Below, piece after piece: positions 17,849-27,740 of a stretch of DNA of 64,000 nucleotides; position 1 is the first letter of the stretch, and each line of letters opens with the position of its first letter. The translations under genes and the position numbers were made by a program. The DNA is from UBA8389 sp035719105 (lineage in GTDB: Bacteria; Bacteroidota; Bacteroidia; Bacteroidales; UBA1402). Location: the NCBI GenBank assembly GCA_035719105.1, contig DASTGN010000005.1:39754-103753 (forward strand). Reading direction: 5' to 3'. Below the pieces are notes generated by a model. That model saw nothing but the letters and a program-made list of their open reading frames with translations, searched no databases and was not told the origin of the DNA.

Positions 17849-19963
17849 TCAATAGAATTTGATGCGGGAATCTTTGATTTTAGTAGCGTTTTTGACAGCT
17901 TCATAAGATTGATACATCAAACGATACATATTCATGCTGTTCAACGTTGCCTTTTCCTGCTGCAAATTGAATACTTCCTGTGTTTTCTTATTGGAAACTA
18001 CCTGGAAGACATAAACACCATTTTTACCCTGGACAGGAGCAGAAAGCTGATTCAGTGGAGCTGAAGTCACAGCAGCTACAAGAGCAGGTTCTTCTCCCAA
18101 ACCGGTGATGCGGCGTGAACTGAAATTGACGAATTGAGCAGAATCCACATTAACCTTCAAGGCTTGAGCCAATTGAGGCAGTGAAGCAGCCTTTTTGGAC
18201 TGGATGTCTTTGATGATGGCGCTGGCTTTATTTTCGTCGATAAGTTCGCGGAGCAAAAGTTGTTCAACAGCTTCAACAGGTTGGTAATCACCATCGTTCA
18301 CAGCAGTTACGCCGATAACGACAAATTGATTGTTTTGATTTTCAAGAATACCAGAAACTTTACCAGCATCGTTGTTGTATACAAAACGAACGGCTTGACG
18401 CATTTGAGGCAGATCGGCAATGGTGTTGTCAGAAGAGCGTACCGATTGCAAATCCCTAACTTCATAGCCAGCTTTTTGAGCTTCGGTGAAAAAGCTTCCA
18501 GCTTCTGTATATTTGGCAACCAACGTGTTGACCTTGTTATAGACGTTGCTGTAAGTTTGTGAGCTGGGTGTAACTTTCAAAGTAACCAGCGCCAATTTGG
18601 TTTTGGCGACAGGAGCTGTTTTTTGGGTGACTTGAACAATGTTGATGCTGTTTTTGGTTTTCACAGTAAAATAAGAGTTTACTGATGCAGAAAAGCAAGA
18701 ACGGATGAACGAAGTTCCCAGTGAAAGGGCATCCACTTCACGGAACCAACCCATATCGGCACCACCATTGTTACGTGAAAACTTCTGAGCCAACTGATTA
18801 AAATCAGCACCAGCTTTTAGAGCAGCCATTAGACTGTCAACACGAGTTTGCTCGGTAGTGGACAAAACAATTTGACGAGCTTTCACAGAATCGGGTGCAA
18901 CAGATTTGTCCAGGATCTTAGCCATGACGAAAGCACCTTCGGAATAAACCGGAGCCAACATAGCACCTACACCGGAAGTATTGACAAAATCCTTTACAGC
19001 ACCGGTAAATAGTTTATTGGATACATAGCAATCCAAGAACTGGCTGTCAGAATTCTCATTGACAAAACCGGCATAATCCGTGGTAGTCGTAAATTCGGGA
19101 GCGATTTCTTTTACTTTGTCTTCCACCACTTTAAAATCCTCTTGGCTAGCTTTTACGTCAACCACGATGTATTTGGCACTGCGATAAGGTTTCTGTCTGA
19201 ATCGTTCGATCTGGCTATTATAGCGTTTTTTCACTTCGTTCTTGCTGGCTTTGTACAGTGAATCGGGCAGTGCGCTGTAAGGTTCACAGACATAAGCAAA
19301 ATCCAAATTGTCAGCACGATCTGCATAAGAAGCTTTGGCATCCAACGAATTGGCTTGTACAGCTTTGGTAAGCAACGTATTGATTTTTTCTTCGAGACGA
19401 GTATATTTCAGATTGTTTTCCCAAAACATCCAATACACTTTCAAGCTCTTGATTTGATCGCGAGCTTCCTGAGGATAGGCAGAAAGATCATCTGTCTGAA
19501 TAGTCTGCAAGAAGTTCAACATCATGTTGTGGTCGAACTGCCCTGTTTGTGGGTTCTTAAAAATAGGCAACTGCTGAATCATTGGATGCACATTAGCACC
19601 GTTGATCATGCTGAAAATTTCTTTGCCGGTAACTGTTATACCCAGTTCGCTGGCTTGTTGGTCCAACAACTGTTCGCGTACGATGGATTCATAAACGGAC
19701 TCGCGAATTTGTCCGGAAATAGCATCATCCAATGTATTCTGGCCAGTTTGAATTTTGTAAACTTGCTCCATTTCCGCGATACGAGCTTCGTAATCCTTGT
19801 AATCCAAGGAATAATCACCGATTTTGGCAATTTTTTGCTGAGATTGACGGAAAAGGGAAGAACCGGAATTCAGGAAGTCTCCGATAATGAATGCAAACAA
19901 AGCCAGACCGATGATGAGGGCCAGCAGGCCGGCTTTATTCCTGATTTTCTGTAAGGTTGCCAT
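17849..19963 (-). CDS. PpiD/SurA-type peptidylprolyl isomerase
   Basis: 704 residues. One N-terminal membrane anchor (LIIGLALFAFIIGDFLNSG) is followed by a SurA-N-like chaperone region with YDYE-type helices and a central parvulin/PpiC domain (about residues 335-450: VKARQIVLSTTEQTRVDSLM, then FNQLAQKFSRNNGGADMGWF). A second degenerate parvulin-like region follows. It anchors in the inner membrane and helps fold outer-membrane proteins in the periplasm. A terminator follows the gene, and lptC lies 111 bp upstream. Confidence 0.92.
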   Translation of the reverse strand: MATLQKIRNKAGLLALIIGLALFAFIIGDFLNSGSSLFRQSQQKIAKIGDYSLDYKDYEARIAEMEQVYKIQTGQNTLDDAISGQIRESVYESIVREQLLDQQASELGITVTGKEIFSMINGANVHPMIQQLPIFKNPQTGQFDHNMMLNFLQTIQTDDLSAYPQEARDQIKSLKVYWMFWENNLKYTRLEEKINTLLTKAVQANSLDAKASYADRADNLDFAYVCEPYSALPDSLYKASKNEVKKRYNSQIERFRQKPYRSAKYIVVDVKASQEDFKVVEDKVKEIAPEFTTTTDYAGFVNENSDSQFLDCYVSNKLFTGAVKDFVNTSGVGAMLAPVYSEGAFVMAKILDKSVAPDSVKARQIVLSTTEQTRVDSLMAALKAGADFNQLAQKFSRNNGGADMGWFREVDALSLGTSFIRSCFSASVNSYFTVKTKNSINIVQVTQKTAPVAKTKLALVTLKVTPSSQTYSNVYNKVNTLVAKYTEAGSFFTEAQKAGYEVRDLQSVRSSDNTIADLPQMRQAVRFVYNNDAGKVSGILENQNNQFVVIGVTAVNDGDYQPVEAVEQLLLRELIDENKASAIIKDIQSKKAASLPQLAQALKVNVDSAQFVNFSSRRITGLGEEPALVAAVTSAPLNQLSAPVQGKNGVYVFQVVSNKKTQEVFNLQQEKATLNSMNMYRLMYQSYEAVKNATKIKDSRIKFY

Positions 19964-20074
19964 ATAAGATTGGTATGTTTATGATGAATATAGCGATTTT
20001 GGGTGCTTTTTTTCAGCCTGCGAATATACAAAAAAATGTTTAAACACTGTCTAATAATGGAAAAATCCATCACG

Positions 20075-20656
20075 CTATTCTGACGTTTCCGGATCGACCG
20101 GAAAATCGCCCATCGGCCTTTTAATTTTGTAAATTGTCAGCTGCTCGTTGGATTCGAATCCATATCCCATCATGGTTTGATCGCCCTGTTCGATTCGAAT
20201 GAACGAATCCGAATAAATGCGTCTGGAATATTGATCCCAATAAAGTAGTGATGTTTCGAATTTGTCACCTTTCAAGTTAATGATTTTGACGTTCTTACGA
20301 AGTTCCCACAATTTACGTCTTGTATAATATCTTGCAGTATCGCTCGAAACCATGGATTCAGTCTTCAAGCTATCGTTGAACTTTTCAAAATAGACCTTTT
20401 TGGGGTAATACCAATAGGGATCCACCGATTTGTCGTAAATTTTCCAGACCTCAGAAATGACTCGATAACGAATCACACCTGAATCGGAAATCAGCATGGT
20501 CACCGAATCCGTAAACATGCCAGGCACACTTGCCCGATCTTTGAACTTGTGGACATATTGCGGTTGATCGGAATTACAGGCTAATGGTACCAGCAACAAG
20601 GCTGCCATGCAAAAGACGCCAACCAAATTCCGAAAACTATGTAAACGACTGTTCAC
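20075..20656 (-). CDS. lptC: LPS export ABC transporter periplasmic protein LptC
   Basis: 193 residues. The signal has the lipobox LACN, so in this group it is a lipoprotein-like LptC. The body carries the OstA/LptC beta-jellyroll pieces VTMLISDSGVIRYRVISE and VKIINLKGDKFETSLLYWDQ. It passes LPS from LptBFG to LptA. Its start lies 1 bp from the stop of the outer-membrane gene upstream, in the run that includes coaX. Confidence 0.88.
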   Translation of the reverse strand: MNSRLHSFRNLVGVFCMAALLLVPLACNSDQPQYVHKFKDRASVPGMFTDSVTMLISDSGVIRYRVISEVWKIYDKSVDPYWYYPKKVYFEKFNDSLKTESMVSSDTARYYTRRKLWELRKNVKIINLKGDKFETSLLYWDQYSRRIYSDSFIRIEQGDQTMMGYGFESNEQLTIYKIKRPMGDFPVDPETSE

Positions 20657-20657
20657 G

Positions 20658-21896
20658 TTACAGTTTCATCTTGAAGAACCAAAGTTCATTGAAAGAAACG
20701 TCTATGGAAAATTTGTAGAAGGTTTCGCTGATAAATGAAGCACTAGGTGTAAACAATCGACCGGCTTCGAAGCTAAAGTTCAACATGGATTTCTGACCTC
20801 TCAAAGGTAAACCAACCCCAAGACTGAGGGCGGCACTACGCAGATGACCAGGCTCCTTCAAATACATGTCGTTGAACTGTAAACCCCCACGGTAACGAAT
20901 AGCCTGATAATAATGCGTGGCAATGGTGGAAGGGAGGTATTCCACACCTAAAGCGATGCGGTTGTTGTCCCTGAGCGTATCCTTTACGCCCATGAAAGTC
21001 GATTGGCTGAATCGTTGATTCTGGTAATCCAGGCCAATCGTCAACCGGTTGTCCCAATGGTAAGAAATACCGGCGCCAATCGTTGTCGGCAATGAAAAAG
21101 TCGAGTATGAGGCAGGGCCATCCAGCGTATCGGAAGCAATGTTCACAATATACGTTTCACCTTTGAACGGCAAAGAGGCAGTGGCCGCAGCACCCAAAGT
21201 CAAACTACTTTTCTTGTTTAGCGACAGATCGTATTGAAAGCCAAGGTCCAAACTTGGAGATTTTAAGAACAGTTGGTTGATGTTCTGTTCATCGTTAAGA
21301 CTGCTCGTGGTATAATTCGTCAACGTGGTGTTGCTTAGCAATCCAAACGTATATTTCAAATTGACACCGACGGACAAACCCTTTGCCAGGGTAGCACCAG
21401 TACCGAGGAAAAAAGTATTCAAACCGCCTGCACCCGTATAAGTGGTGGTGTATTCCAAATCACCGACAGGTGTGTTGGTCAAAGAAAATTGTTGGCTGAA
21501 ATGGTAACCGACTTTTGAAAAGGGCACCAAACCAAATGCAACCCCCCATTGTGGTTTTAAGGCAAACTTCATCCCGATATAGTCCAAATAAGCGTTCGGA
21601 TTGGATTGACGGGCAGTTCCTTCCTTGAATTGAGTGTATTGAGCCGACATTCCGAAATCAAAAAGCATGTTCATCGTATCGACATCGGCAAAGGAAGCCG
21701 GATTCTGCATATTGATCAGTCCTCGTTCGTGTAGACCGAATCCGATACCGCCCATGGCGCGAGATTTGCCCATTGCAGGGGTTTCCAGATTGCCAAATCC
21801 GTATCGGCTGTACGTAGAATTGGTATTCTGTGCGAGAAGCGTTTGCAAAGTCAACAGCAATAAAAGTGCTGTCGGAAGGAGTTTACGAATGGACAT
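20658..21896 (-). CDS. Outer-membrane beta-barrel protein, coaX-lptC neighbour
   Basis: About 412 residues from the ATG at 21896; the frame extends upstream, but only this start gives a clean signal peptide (MSIRKLLPTALLLLLTLQT, then LLAQ). The mature part begins with NSTYSRYGFGNLE and has alternating aromatic/Gly strands such as GGLNTFFLGTGATLAKGLSV up to the terminal strand ending WFFKMKL. It belongs to an uncharacterised Bacteroidota barrel family found next to coaX and lptC. Its role is unknown; the neighbours suggest envelope biogenesis. It overlaps the coaX 3' end by 14 bp. Confidence 0.8.
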   Translation of the reverse strand: MSIRKLLPTALLLLLTLQTLLAQNTNSTYSRYGFGNLETPAMGKSRAMGGIGFGLHERGLINMQNPASFADVDTMNMLFDFGMSAQYTQFKEGTARQSNPNAYLDYIGMKFALKPQWGVAFGLVPFSKVGYHFSQQFSLTNTPVGDLEYTTTYTGAGGLNTFFLGTGATLAKGLSVGVNLKYTFGLLSNTTLTNYTTSSLNDEQNINQLFLKSPSLDLGFQYDLSLNKKSSLTLGAAATASLPFKGETYIVNIASDTLDGPASYSTFSLPTTIGAGISYHWDNRLTIGLDYQNQRFSQSTFMGVKDTLRDNNRIALGVEYLPSTIATHYYQAIRYRGGLQFNDMYLKEPGHLRSAALSLGVGLPLRGQKSMLNFSFEAGRLFTPSASFISETFYKFSIDVSFNELWFFKMKL

Positions 21897-22614
21897 TATG
21901 GTGCAATATTCGGTTAAGGCCCCTAAGGACCAGATTTTCGTCCACAAAGATGCCATTTTTTAATTTTCCATCAAAATAAATCAGGTCACCGCCTGTTAAA
22001 AAAGTGAAAAGACCAGGATGCTGTAGGGTTAAAGCTTCAATATAACCATTTATCTCAAAAAGAACGCCTTGCATCACCCCAGAGTGAATGGCCGATTCAG
22101 TCGAGTTCCCCATCAAATTGAATTCGCGGGTTGGTTCCAAAAGAGGCAGTTTGTCGGTGTAGTGATTCAATGATTTGAATCGAGTCCGAACCCCTGGTGC
22201 AATGTTTCCGCCAGAAAAAACATTATCCTCACTGACGAAATCGTAAGTTACCGCCGTACCAAGGTCAATGATGAGCAAAGGTTTATTCGGTTGTAGCGAC
22301 CAGGCACCGACCGCTGCAGCCAATCGATCGAAACCCAATGTAGATGTTGATTCATAGCCGTTTCGGATGGGAACGGGAGTTTCACTGCCAAATTCAATAA
22401 AAAAATCCAAACGACTTTTCAAGATTTCGATTAGCTGTGAATCAACGCTTTTAACAGACGCCAATATTCCGTTTTTCGGCCCATATCTTTTAATGACGTC
22501 TTCCAATGCAGCTGGAGTAAGTGTTTCCAAAACCGTCTTGAACACGATGCTGCCGGTCGAGTCCATGCAAGCCATCTTGCACCGGGTATTTCCCTGATCG
22601 ATGATAAGATTCAT
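21883..22614 (-). CDS. coaX: Type III pantothenate kinase
   Basis: 243 residues from the ATG at 22614, chosen because it yields the conserved N-terminus MNLIIDQGNTRCK and overlaps the maf stop by 4 bases. Family motifs are LLIIDLGTAVTYDFV and GGNIAPGVRTRFKSL. The enzyme phosphorylates pantothenate in the first step of CoA synthesis; type III enzymes need a monovalent cation and are not inhibited by CoA. Confidence 0.94.
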   Translation of the reverse strand: MNLIIDQGNTRCKMACMDSTGSIVFKTVLETLTPAALEDVIKRYGPKNGILASVKSVDSQLIEILKSRLDFFIEFGSETPVPIRNGYESTSTLGFDRLAAAVGAWSLQPNKPLLIIDLGTAVTYDFVSEDNVFSGGNIAPGVRTRFKSLNHYTDKLPLLEPTREFNLMGNSTESAIHSGVMQGVLFEINGYIEALTLQHPGLFTFLTGGDLIYFDGKLKNGIFVDENLVLRGLNRILHHNVHS

Positions 22615-23219
22615 GACTTTTGGTTTTTTGGGTGAGACGGAAATCGTTTCAACTCGGTATACAATTGATGAACAGGCAGTCCCATTACATTGAAATACGA
22701 ACCTTCGATGCGTTCCACCCCCACAAAACCAATCCATTCCTGAACACCGTAAGCTCCAGCTTTGTCGTAAGGCTTGTAGGTATCAACGTAATGTTCGGCT
22801 TCCGCTTGGGTCAATTCGCAAAAAAAGACTTCGGTCTCTGCTGTAAATGCCACTTGATGGGAAGCACTCGTCAAACAAACACCAGTGTAAACGAAATGAC
22901 TTTTTCCTGACAAGGCCATTAACATACGCAACGCATCACCCCGATCCAACGGTTTTCCAAATACCTCGTCCTCTTGACTGACAATGGTGTCTGCAGTGAT
23001 AATCAAATCGTCTGGTTTCATGTGAACGCGAAAGGCTTCCGCTTTCTGCAAGGCGATGTATTTGGCTATTTCGGCCCCCTTCAAGTTAGAAGGATAAGAT
23101 TCTTCTGTGCACTTGAGAACTTTGACTTTATATTCCAAGCCCAAACCACCCAACAGCTCGTTTCGACGAGGAGAATTCGAAGCCAGTATGAGGTTGTATC
23201 CTTGCAAATTTTCCAACAT
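22611..23219 (-). CDS. maf: Maf family nucleotide pyrophosphatase
   Basis: 202 residues. It has LILASNSPRRNELL near the N-terminus, ITADTIVSQEDEVFGKP and the motif YKPYDKAGAYGVQEW that define Maf/YhdE enzymes, which hydrolyse non-canonical nucleoside triphosphates or dTTP/UTP. It overlaps coaX by 4 bp and follows the KdsC-like gene by 11 bp. Confidence 0.94.
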   Translation of the reverse strand: MLENLQGYNLILASNSPRRNELLGGLGLEYKVKVLKCTEESYPSNLKGAEIAKYIALQKAEAFRVHMKPDDLIITADTIVSQEDEVFGKPLDRGDALRMLMALSGKSHFVYTGVCLTSASHQVAFTAETEVFFCELTQAEAEHYVDTYKPYDKAGAYGVQEWIGFVGVERIEGSYFNVMGLPVHQLYTELKRFPSHPKNQKS

Positions 23220-23230
23220 TGTTTTTCAAA

Positions 23231-23755
23231 TTACCAGCCAAACGCCTCTGAATCTGTCATCCAAAGACCCTGGGCTTTTAATATTTGTTCAATCAGGTCC
23301 CGAGCGCATCCTTCACCAGCATGTTTATGCGAAATGTATCGGGAAATAGCGCGGATTTCAGGTGCCGCATCGGCAGGGCAAGCAGGAAGCCCAACCAATT
23401 GCATCACTTCAAAATCAGGAATATCATCGCCCATATAAGCAACTTCCTGAGCTTTCAAGCCAGTTTTTTGTAGAAAATCAGAAAATTGAACCTTTTTATC
23501 GTGAGCGCCCATGTAAATGTGCTGAACCCCCAGATTTTCGAATCGTGTACGAACCGCTTCCGTTTTGCCTCCGGTAATGATTCCGAGAATCAACCCTTTC
23601 TTACAAGCCAGGTTCATCGCATAACCATCCTTGATGTTGGCTGTTCGCATGGGTTCCCCGGTGGGAAACAATGGAATCGTATTGGCCGAAAGGACGCCGT
23701 CCACATCGAAAACGACGGCTTTGATGGTAGTGAGGTTGTGCGGTATGGTGCTCAT
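23231..23755 (-). CDS. KdsC-like HAD phosphatase
   Basis: 174 residues. HAD motif I is VVFDVDGVLSAN, motif II GIITGGKT, and motif IV AYMGDDIPDFEVM. The short length with no cap domain fits KdsC, the 3-deoxy-manno-octulosonate 8-phosphate phosphatase of LPS core synthesis. Neighbouring envelope genes support this. The 4-bp overlap with the DUF2520 gene indicates co-translation. Confidence 0.88.
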   Translation of the reverse strand: MSTIPHNLTTIKAVVFDVDGVLSANTIPLFPTGEPMRTANIKDGYAMNLACKKGLILGIITGGKTEAVRTRFENLGVQHIYMGAHDKKVQFSDFLQKTGLKAQEVAYMGDDIPDFEVMQLVGLPACPADAAPEIRAISRYISHKHAGEGCARDLIEQILKAQGLWMTDSEAFGW

Positions 23756-24528
23756 GATTGAATGGGATTTGATCGTTGATGAATGTCCATGCTCAGTTCC
23801 TTGTAAAGCGATTTCAAAACCGGATACTTTTCGAGCAAAGCAAGGTGTTTATTGATGACCGTTCGGTCGAAACGAACGGCGGGACCTGTCTGCACATTGG
23901 CAGGGGCATTATTTTGAACTTTGGCGGCAGTTTCCAAAATCAAAGGCTTCAACACCTCAAAAGGAAGATTCTGTTCAGCCAACAAGTCACTGGAAATCGT
24001 GTAAAGATAATTGACGAAATTACATGCGAAGACCGCCGAAAGATGTAAATGAAGACGTTGTTCGGAGGTGATTTCATGGGCTTCAGAACCCAGATTTACA
24101 GCTAATTGCCCTAGAATGTCACGCACTTCCTCATTCGATGTTTCCAAAAACAAAGGAATGGACTTGAAATCCACTTCCCGATCTTTGCTAAAGGTTTGCA
24201 AAGGGTAAAAAACACCGTTTTTTTTAGCAAAAGGTTGAAGCACCTCAAGGGACAGACTTCCTGCCGTATGTACCAAAATACCGTTTCCGACTTCCATCTT
24301 ACTTAGCACATCTGGAAGCACATCGTCTTTTAATGCACAAATATATAGGGTTGTATCGGGATAAACCGCCTCAGGGTGAACAACGGGTTCAGCACCCAAC
24401 AAATGAGCCAAAGCCTCTGCGGAACTTTCCGTGCGACTATAAACTTGTACGAATTCGTGCCCTGCTGCTTTCAGGGCAATTCCAAGCCTGGTGGCCAAGT
24501 TTCCTGCTCCGATGAGACTGATGCGCAC
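23752..24528 (-). CDS. DUF2520 / Rossmann-like NADP-binding protein
   Basis: 258 residues. The N-terminal Rossmann motif is ISLIGAGNLATRLGIALKAAG, followed by GNGILVHTAGSLSLEVL. The C-terminal helical DUF2520 domain contains HLSAVFACNFVNYLYTIS. It resembles ketopantoate- or pyrroline-carboxylate-reductase-type enzymes, but the substrate is not known. It overlaps the KdsC-like gene by 4 bp. Confidence 0.85.
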   Translation of the reverse strand: MRISLIGAGNLATRLGIALKAAGHEFVQVYSRTESSAEALAHLLGAEPVVHPEAVYPDTTLYICALKDDVLPDVLSKMEVGNGILVHTAGSLSLEVLQPFAKKNGVFYPLQTFSKDREVDFKSIPLFLETSNEEVRDILGQLAVNLGSEAHEITSEQRLHLHLSAVFACNFVNYLYTISSDLLAEQNLPFEVLKPLILETAAKVQNNAPANVQTGPAVRFDRTVINKHLALLEKYPVLKSLYKELSMDIHQRSNPIQS

Positions 24529-24540
24529 GGGTTTAAAAAT

Positions 24541-25080
24541 TTATTCGTTAATGTTGAACTTACCGATGTGGACTTTTTCCCACGACAGGTTATCCAAATC
24601 GTATGGCGACTTACTGACTTCCTTCATGCCAATGACTATGATGCTTTCGACACGAAAGTTATCGGGAATTTCCAAAAGCCTTTTAACAACCACTTCTGAA
24701 TCTTCACCTTCAGCGTTTTGACGGTTGCGGATTTGAATCCAACAGGAACCCAATCCGAGGTCTTCAGCTTCCAATTGCAGATAAATCGATGCAATCGACG
24801 TGTCTTCCACCCAAACATCGCTTTTTTCCGGATCAGCGATGACCACCACTGCCAGCGAGCAGTTTTCAATTGGTTTGGAACCGGCTTTTTTGCAGTTCGA
24901 GAGGGCTGAGAGCATTTCACGTTGGTCCACCAAAATGAACTGCCAGGGATTGGAACTTTTAGAGGCAGGCGACATCAGGGCAGCTTGCATCAATTTTTCG
25001 ACTAATTCGGGACTGATTTCAGTCTCCATAAATTTACGGGTGCTTCTGCGATGACGAAGCAATTCTAGTAAGTTATCCAT
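24541..25080 (-). CDS. Nitroreductase-family FMN protein
   Basis: 179 residues. The N-terminal RRSTRKF motif binds FMN phosphate, and SPASKSSNPWQFILV plus LGLGSCWIQIRNR are typical of the small nitroreductase family. It uses NAD(P)H and FMN to reduce nitro compounds or quinones; the natural substrate is unknown. It is the first gene of the minus-strand run and is divergent from the TonB receptor. Confidence 0.92.
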   Translation of the reverse strand: MDNLLELLRHRRSTRKFMETEISPELVEKLMQAALMSPASKSSNPWQFILVDQREMLSALSNCKKAGSKPIENCSLAVVVIADPEKSDVWVEDTSIASIYLQLEAEDLGLGSCWIQIRNRQNAEGEDSEVVVKRLLEIPDNFRVESIIVIGMKEVSKSPYDLDNLSWEKVHIGKFNINE

Positions 25081-25163
25081 CGTTTAAAGACAATATAGGC
25101 AGCAAAGATACGTTTAATTCCTCAGATTTCAGTAGATTTGCGCCCATTGTAAACGTCGTCAGG

Positions 25164-27587
25164 ATGCCCAGAAAAGCAATCGTCACTTTCCTCCTTCTTT
25201 TCATAATCCGTTCCATATGCATCCAGGCACAGGGAAGTTTGACGGTTTCCGGCTTTGTCCTCGACAACCAAAACAAACCGCTCGAATTGGTCAGCGTTTC
25301 AGAATTGAACGGTAAACTCGCAACTTACACCGATGCTAGCGGATACTATTCCATCAAACTTCCGATAGCAGACACGGTTATCTTGCGCTATACCTGCCTG
25401 TCCTACCAACCTGCTACCCGCATCATTCCAGCAGCAGCCAACAATCTACGCGTCAATGTAACTTTGGGCACTTCTTCCCACACGTTGAACGAAGTAACCA
25501 TCCACGGCCAACAACGTCGTACCAATACGCTTGAATCATTGGATCCAACTAAAATCCGACTATTGCCCGATGCCACCGGTGGCAGTATCGAAGCCTTGTT
25601 GGTGACGTTTGCAGGCGTTAGCTCCACCAATGAGTTAAGTTCTCAGTATTCGGTTCGGGGTGGAAATTTCGATGAAAATCTGGTGTATGTCAATGGAACG
25701 GAAGTGTATCGCCCTTTACTCATCAGGGCTGGTCAGCAGGAAGGCATGAGCTTCATCAATCCGGAAATGGTTCAAGAAGTCAAGTTTTCTGCCGGTGGTT
25801 TTGATGCACGATACGGAGATAAAATGTCCTCGGTTTTGGATATTCAATATAAGAAACCATCTCATTTCGAAGGAGCAGCCAATATGAGTTTGTTGGGAGC
25901 CAATTTATTCGTCGGACAATCAACCAAAAACGGTCGATTCACTCAAATTCATGGTTTACGTTACAAGACAAATGCCTATCTATTAGGCACTTTGGACACG
26001 AAGGCTGCCTACAATCCTACGTTCTTCGACTATCAAGCTTATCTGACCTATAAAATCACTCCCACCTTGGAAATGAGTTTCTTAGGCAACTTTTCTCAGA
26101 ACAGCTACGAATTCATTCCCACCAAAGGCGAAACAGAATTCGGAACATACAACAACAAACTGACCATGACGGTTTACTTCGATGGCAAGGAAAAGGATTT
26201 GTTCCGTACTTCGTTTGGTGCTTTCAACCTGACAAAAACACTGCCTGGCAAAGTGAGGCTGAATGTACAGACTTCGGCATTCAATACGGTTGAAGACGAA
26301 AATTACGACATCACGGGTCAATACTGGCTCAGTTCGACACCCGTCAGAAACAACAAAGCCGATACGGTCAATACCAATTTATTGGGCATCGGAACGTATC
26401 ACGAACACGCCCGCAATCATTTGAATGCGACTGTTCTCAACATTGCTCACCATGGCAGTTGGCTTAAAAATTCCCACGATATCCTATGGGGTCTGAGTTA
26501 TCAACGGGAACGGATCCACGACAATCTTCAAGAATGGGAAATGCGGGATTCCGCCGGTTATTCTTTGCCCTATTCCGATTCAAACATTCGAATGGTTTAC
26601 TCCATGCGTTCCGATGCCAACATGGAAAGCAACCGCGTACAGGGGTATGTTCAAGACAGTTGGCATTTTAGAACCAACCATGGCCTTTTCGTGTTGACCG
26701 GTGGATTACGTGCCAATTATTGGGATCTCAACAACGAATTGCTAGTTAGCCCCAGAGCATCCATCGCCTTTGTTCCGGCATGGGAACACGATTTCACATT
26801 CCGTTTGGCTTCAGGCATTTATTATCAGGCGCCCTTTTACAAGGAGTTACGAGATACGGTGACCATCAACAATGTCACCCAAGTAGTGCTGAATAAAGCC
26901 ATTAAGGCACAAAAAACCGTACAAATTGTGGGAGGGATGGATTATCATTTCATTGCTTTGGATCGGCCATTCAAGCTCACTACGGAACTGTATTACAAGG
27001 ATATGAGCAATCTTATTCCCTATGTGGTGGATAATGTCCGTATCCGCTATTACGGTAAAAACATGGGCAAAGGGTTTACGACAGGTTTTGATGCCAAACT
27101 ATTCGGGGAGTTCGTCCCTGGTACAGACTCCTGGATCAGCTTCTCGTTGATGCAAAGCAAGGAAACCATTGGAAATTTTACCGTTCCCCGGCCAAATGAA
27201 CAACGGTATAACGTATCCTTATTCTTCCAGGATTATTTTCCCAACAACCCCAAATTCACGATGAGCATGAAGTTGATTTGGGCAGACGGTCTTCCTTTCG
27301 GCGCTCCCGATCGCGACAAAAGCTTTTTCAAACTGAGAATGCCACCCTACCGCCGTGTGGACATTGGTCTTTCTAGATTGTTGGTGGGTGGTGAAGATAA
27401 AATCATGAAGTCAAAAGTACTTCAGCAATTCAAAAATATTTGGTTGGGTTTGGATTGTTTCAACCTTTTCGGCATCAAGAATGTAAACTCCTATTATTGG
27501 GTAAACGATATAGGAAATCAACAATGGGCAGTACCTAACTACCTCACAGGAAGACTTCTCAATGTGCGCATTTCTGCTGAATTCTAA
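25164..27587 (+). CDS. TonB-dependent outer-membrane receptor with CarboxypepD_reg-like domain
   Basis: 807 residues. After the signal peptide (VTFLLLFIIRSICIQAQG) there is a carboxypeptidase-regulatory-like domain (residues about 28-105, SVSELNGKLATYTDASGYY), then the plug (SSQYSVRGGNFDENLVYVNG, NPEMVQEVKFSAGGFDARYG) and a 22-strand-type barrel. It imports a ligand across the outer membrane using TonB energy. No SusD partner follows, so it is a stand-alone receptor rather than a SusCD pair. The ligand is unknown. Confidence 0.92.
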   Translation: MPRKAIVTFLLLFIIRSICIQAQGSLTVSGFVLDNQNKPLELVSVSELNGKLATYTDASGYYSIKLPIADTVILRYTCLSYQPATRIIPAAANNLRVNVTLGTSSHTLNEVTIHGQQRRTNTLESLDPTKIRLLPDATGGSIEALLVTFAGVSSTNELSSQYSVRGGNFDENLVYVNGTEVYRPLLIRAGQQEGMSFINPEMVQEVKFSAGGFDARYGDKMSSVLDIQYKKPSHFEGAANMSLLGANLFVGQSTKNGRFTQIHGLRYKTNAYLLGTLDTKAAYNPTFFDYQAYLTYKITPTLEMSFLGNFSQNSYEFIPTKGETEFGTYNNKLTMTVYFDGKEKDLFRTSFGAFNLTKTLPGKVRLNVQTSAFNTVEDENYDITGQYWLSSTPVRNNKADTVNTNLLGIGTYHEHARNHLNATVLNIAHHGSWLKNSHDILWGLSYQRERIHDNLQEWEMRDSAGYSLPYSDSNIRMVYSMRSDANMESNRVQGYVQDSWHFRTNHGLFVLTGGLRANYWDLNNELLVSPRASIAFVPAWEHDFTFRLASGIYYQAPFYKELRDTVTINNVTQVVLNKAIKAQKTVQIVGGMDYHFIALDRPFKLTTELYYKDMSNLIPYVVDNVRIRYYGKNMGKGFTTGFDAKLFGEFVPGTDSWISFSLMQSKETIGNFTVPRPNEQRYNVSLFFQDYFPNNPKFTMSMKLIWADGLPFGAPDRDKSFFKLRMPPYRRVDIGLSRLLVGGEDKIMKSKVLQQFKNIWLGLDCFNLFGIKNVNSYYWVNDIGNQQWAVPNYLTGRLLNVRISAEF

Positions 27588-27740
27588 CGAATTGCTGCAA
27601 GACCAAAGAATTTGACGTGTGATCGGTATTTTTAGGTTTGGTAATCCAAATTTTAAAATTGTTTATGTAATTTTACATATCTTATTCAAAATGCATCAAA
27701 CATTTGTAGGATAATGTATTACTAATCAATCATATAAGTT

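Noticed and set aside
21897..22737. Extended N-termini for coaX and the outer-membrane protein
   Set aside because: The extensions overlap the neighbouring genes and lack family similarity, while internal ATGs give the conserved starts.
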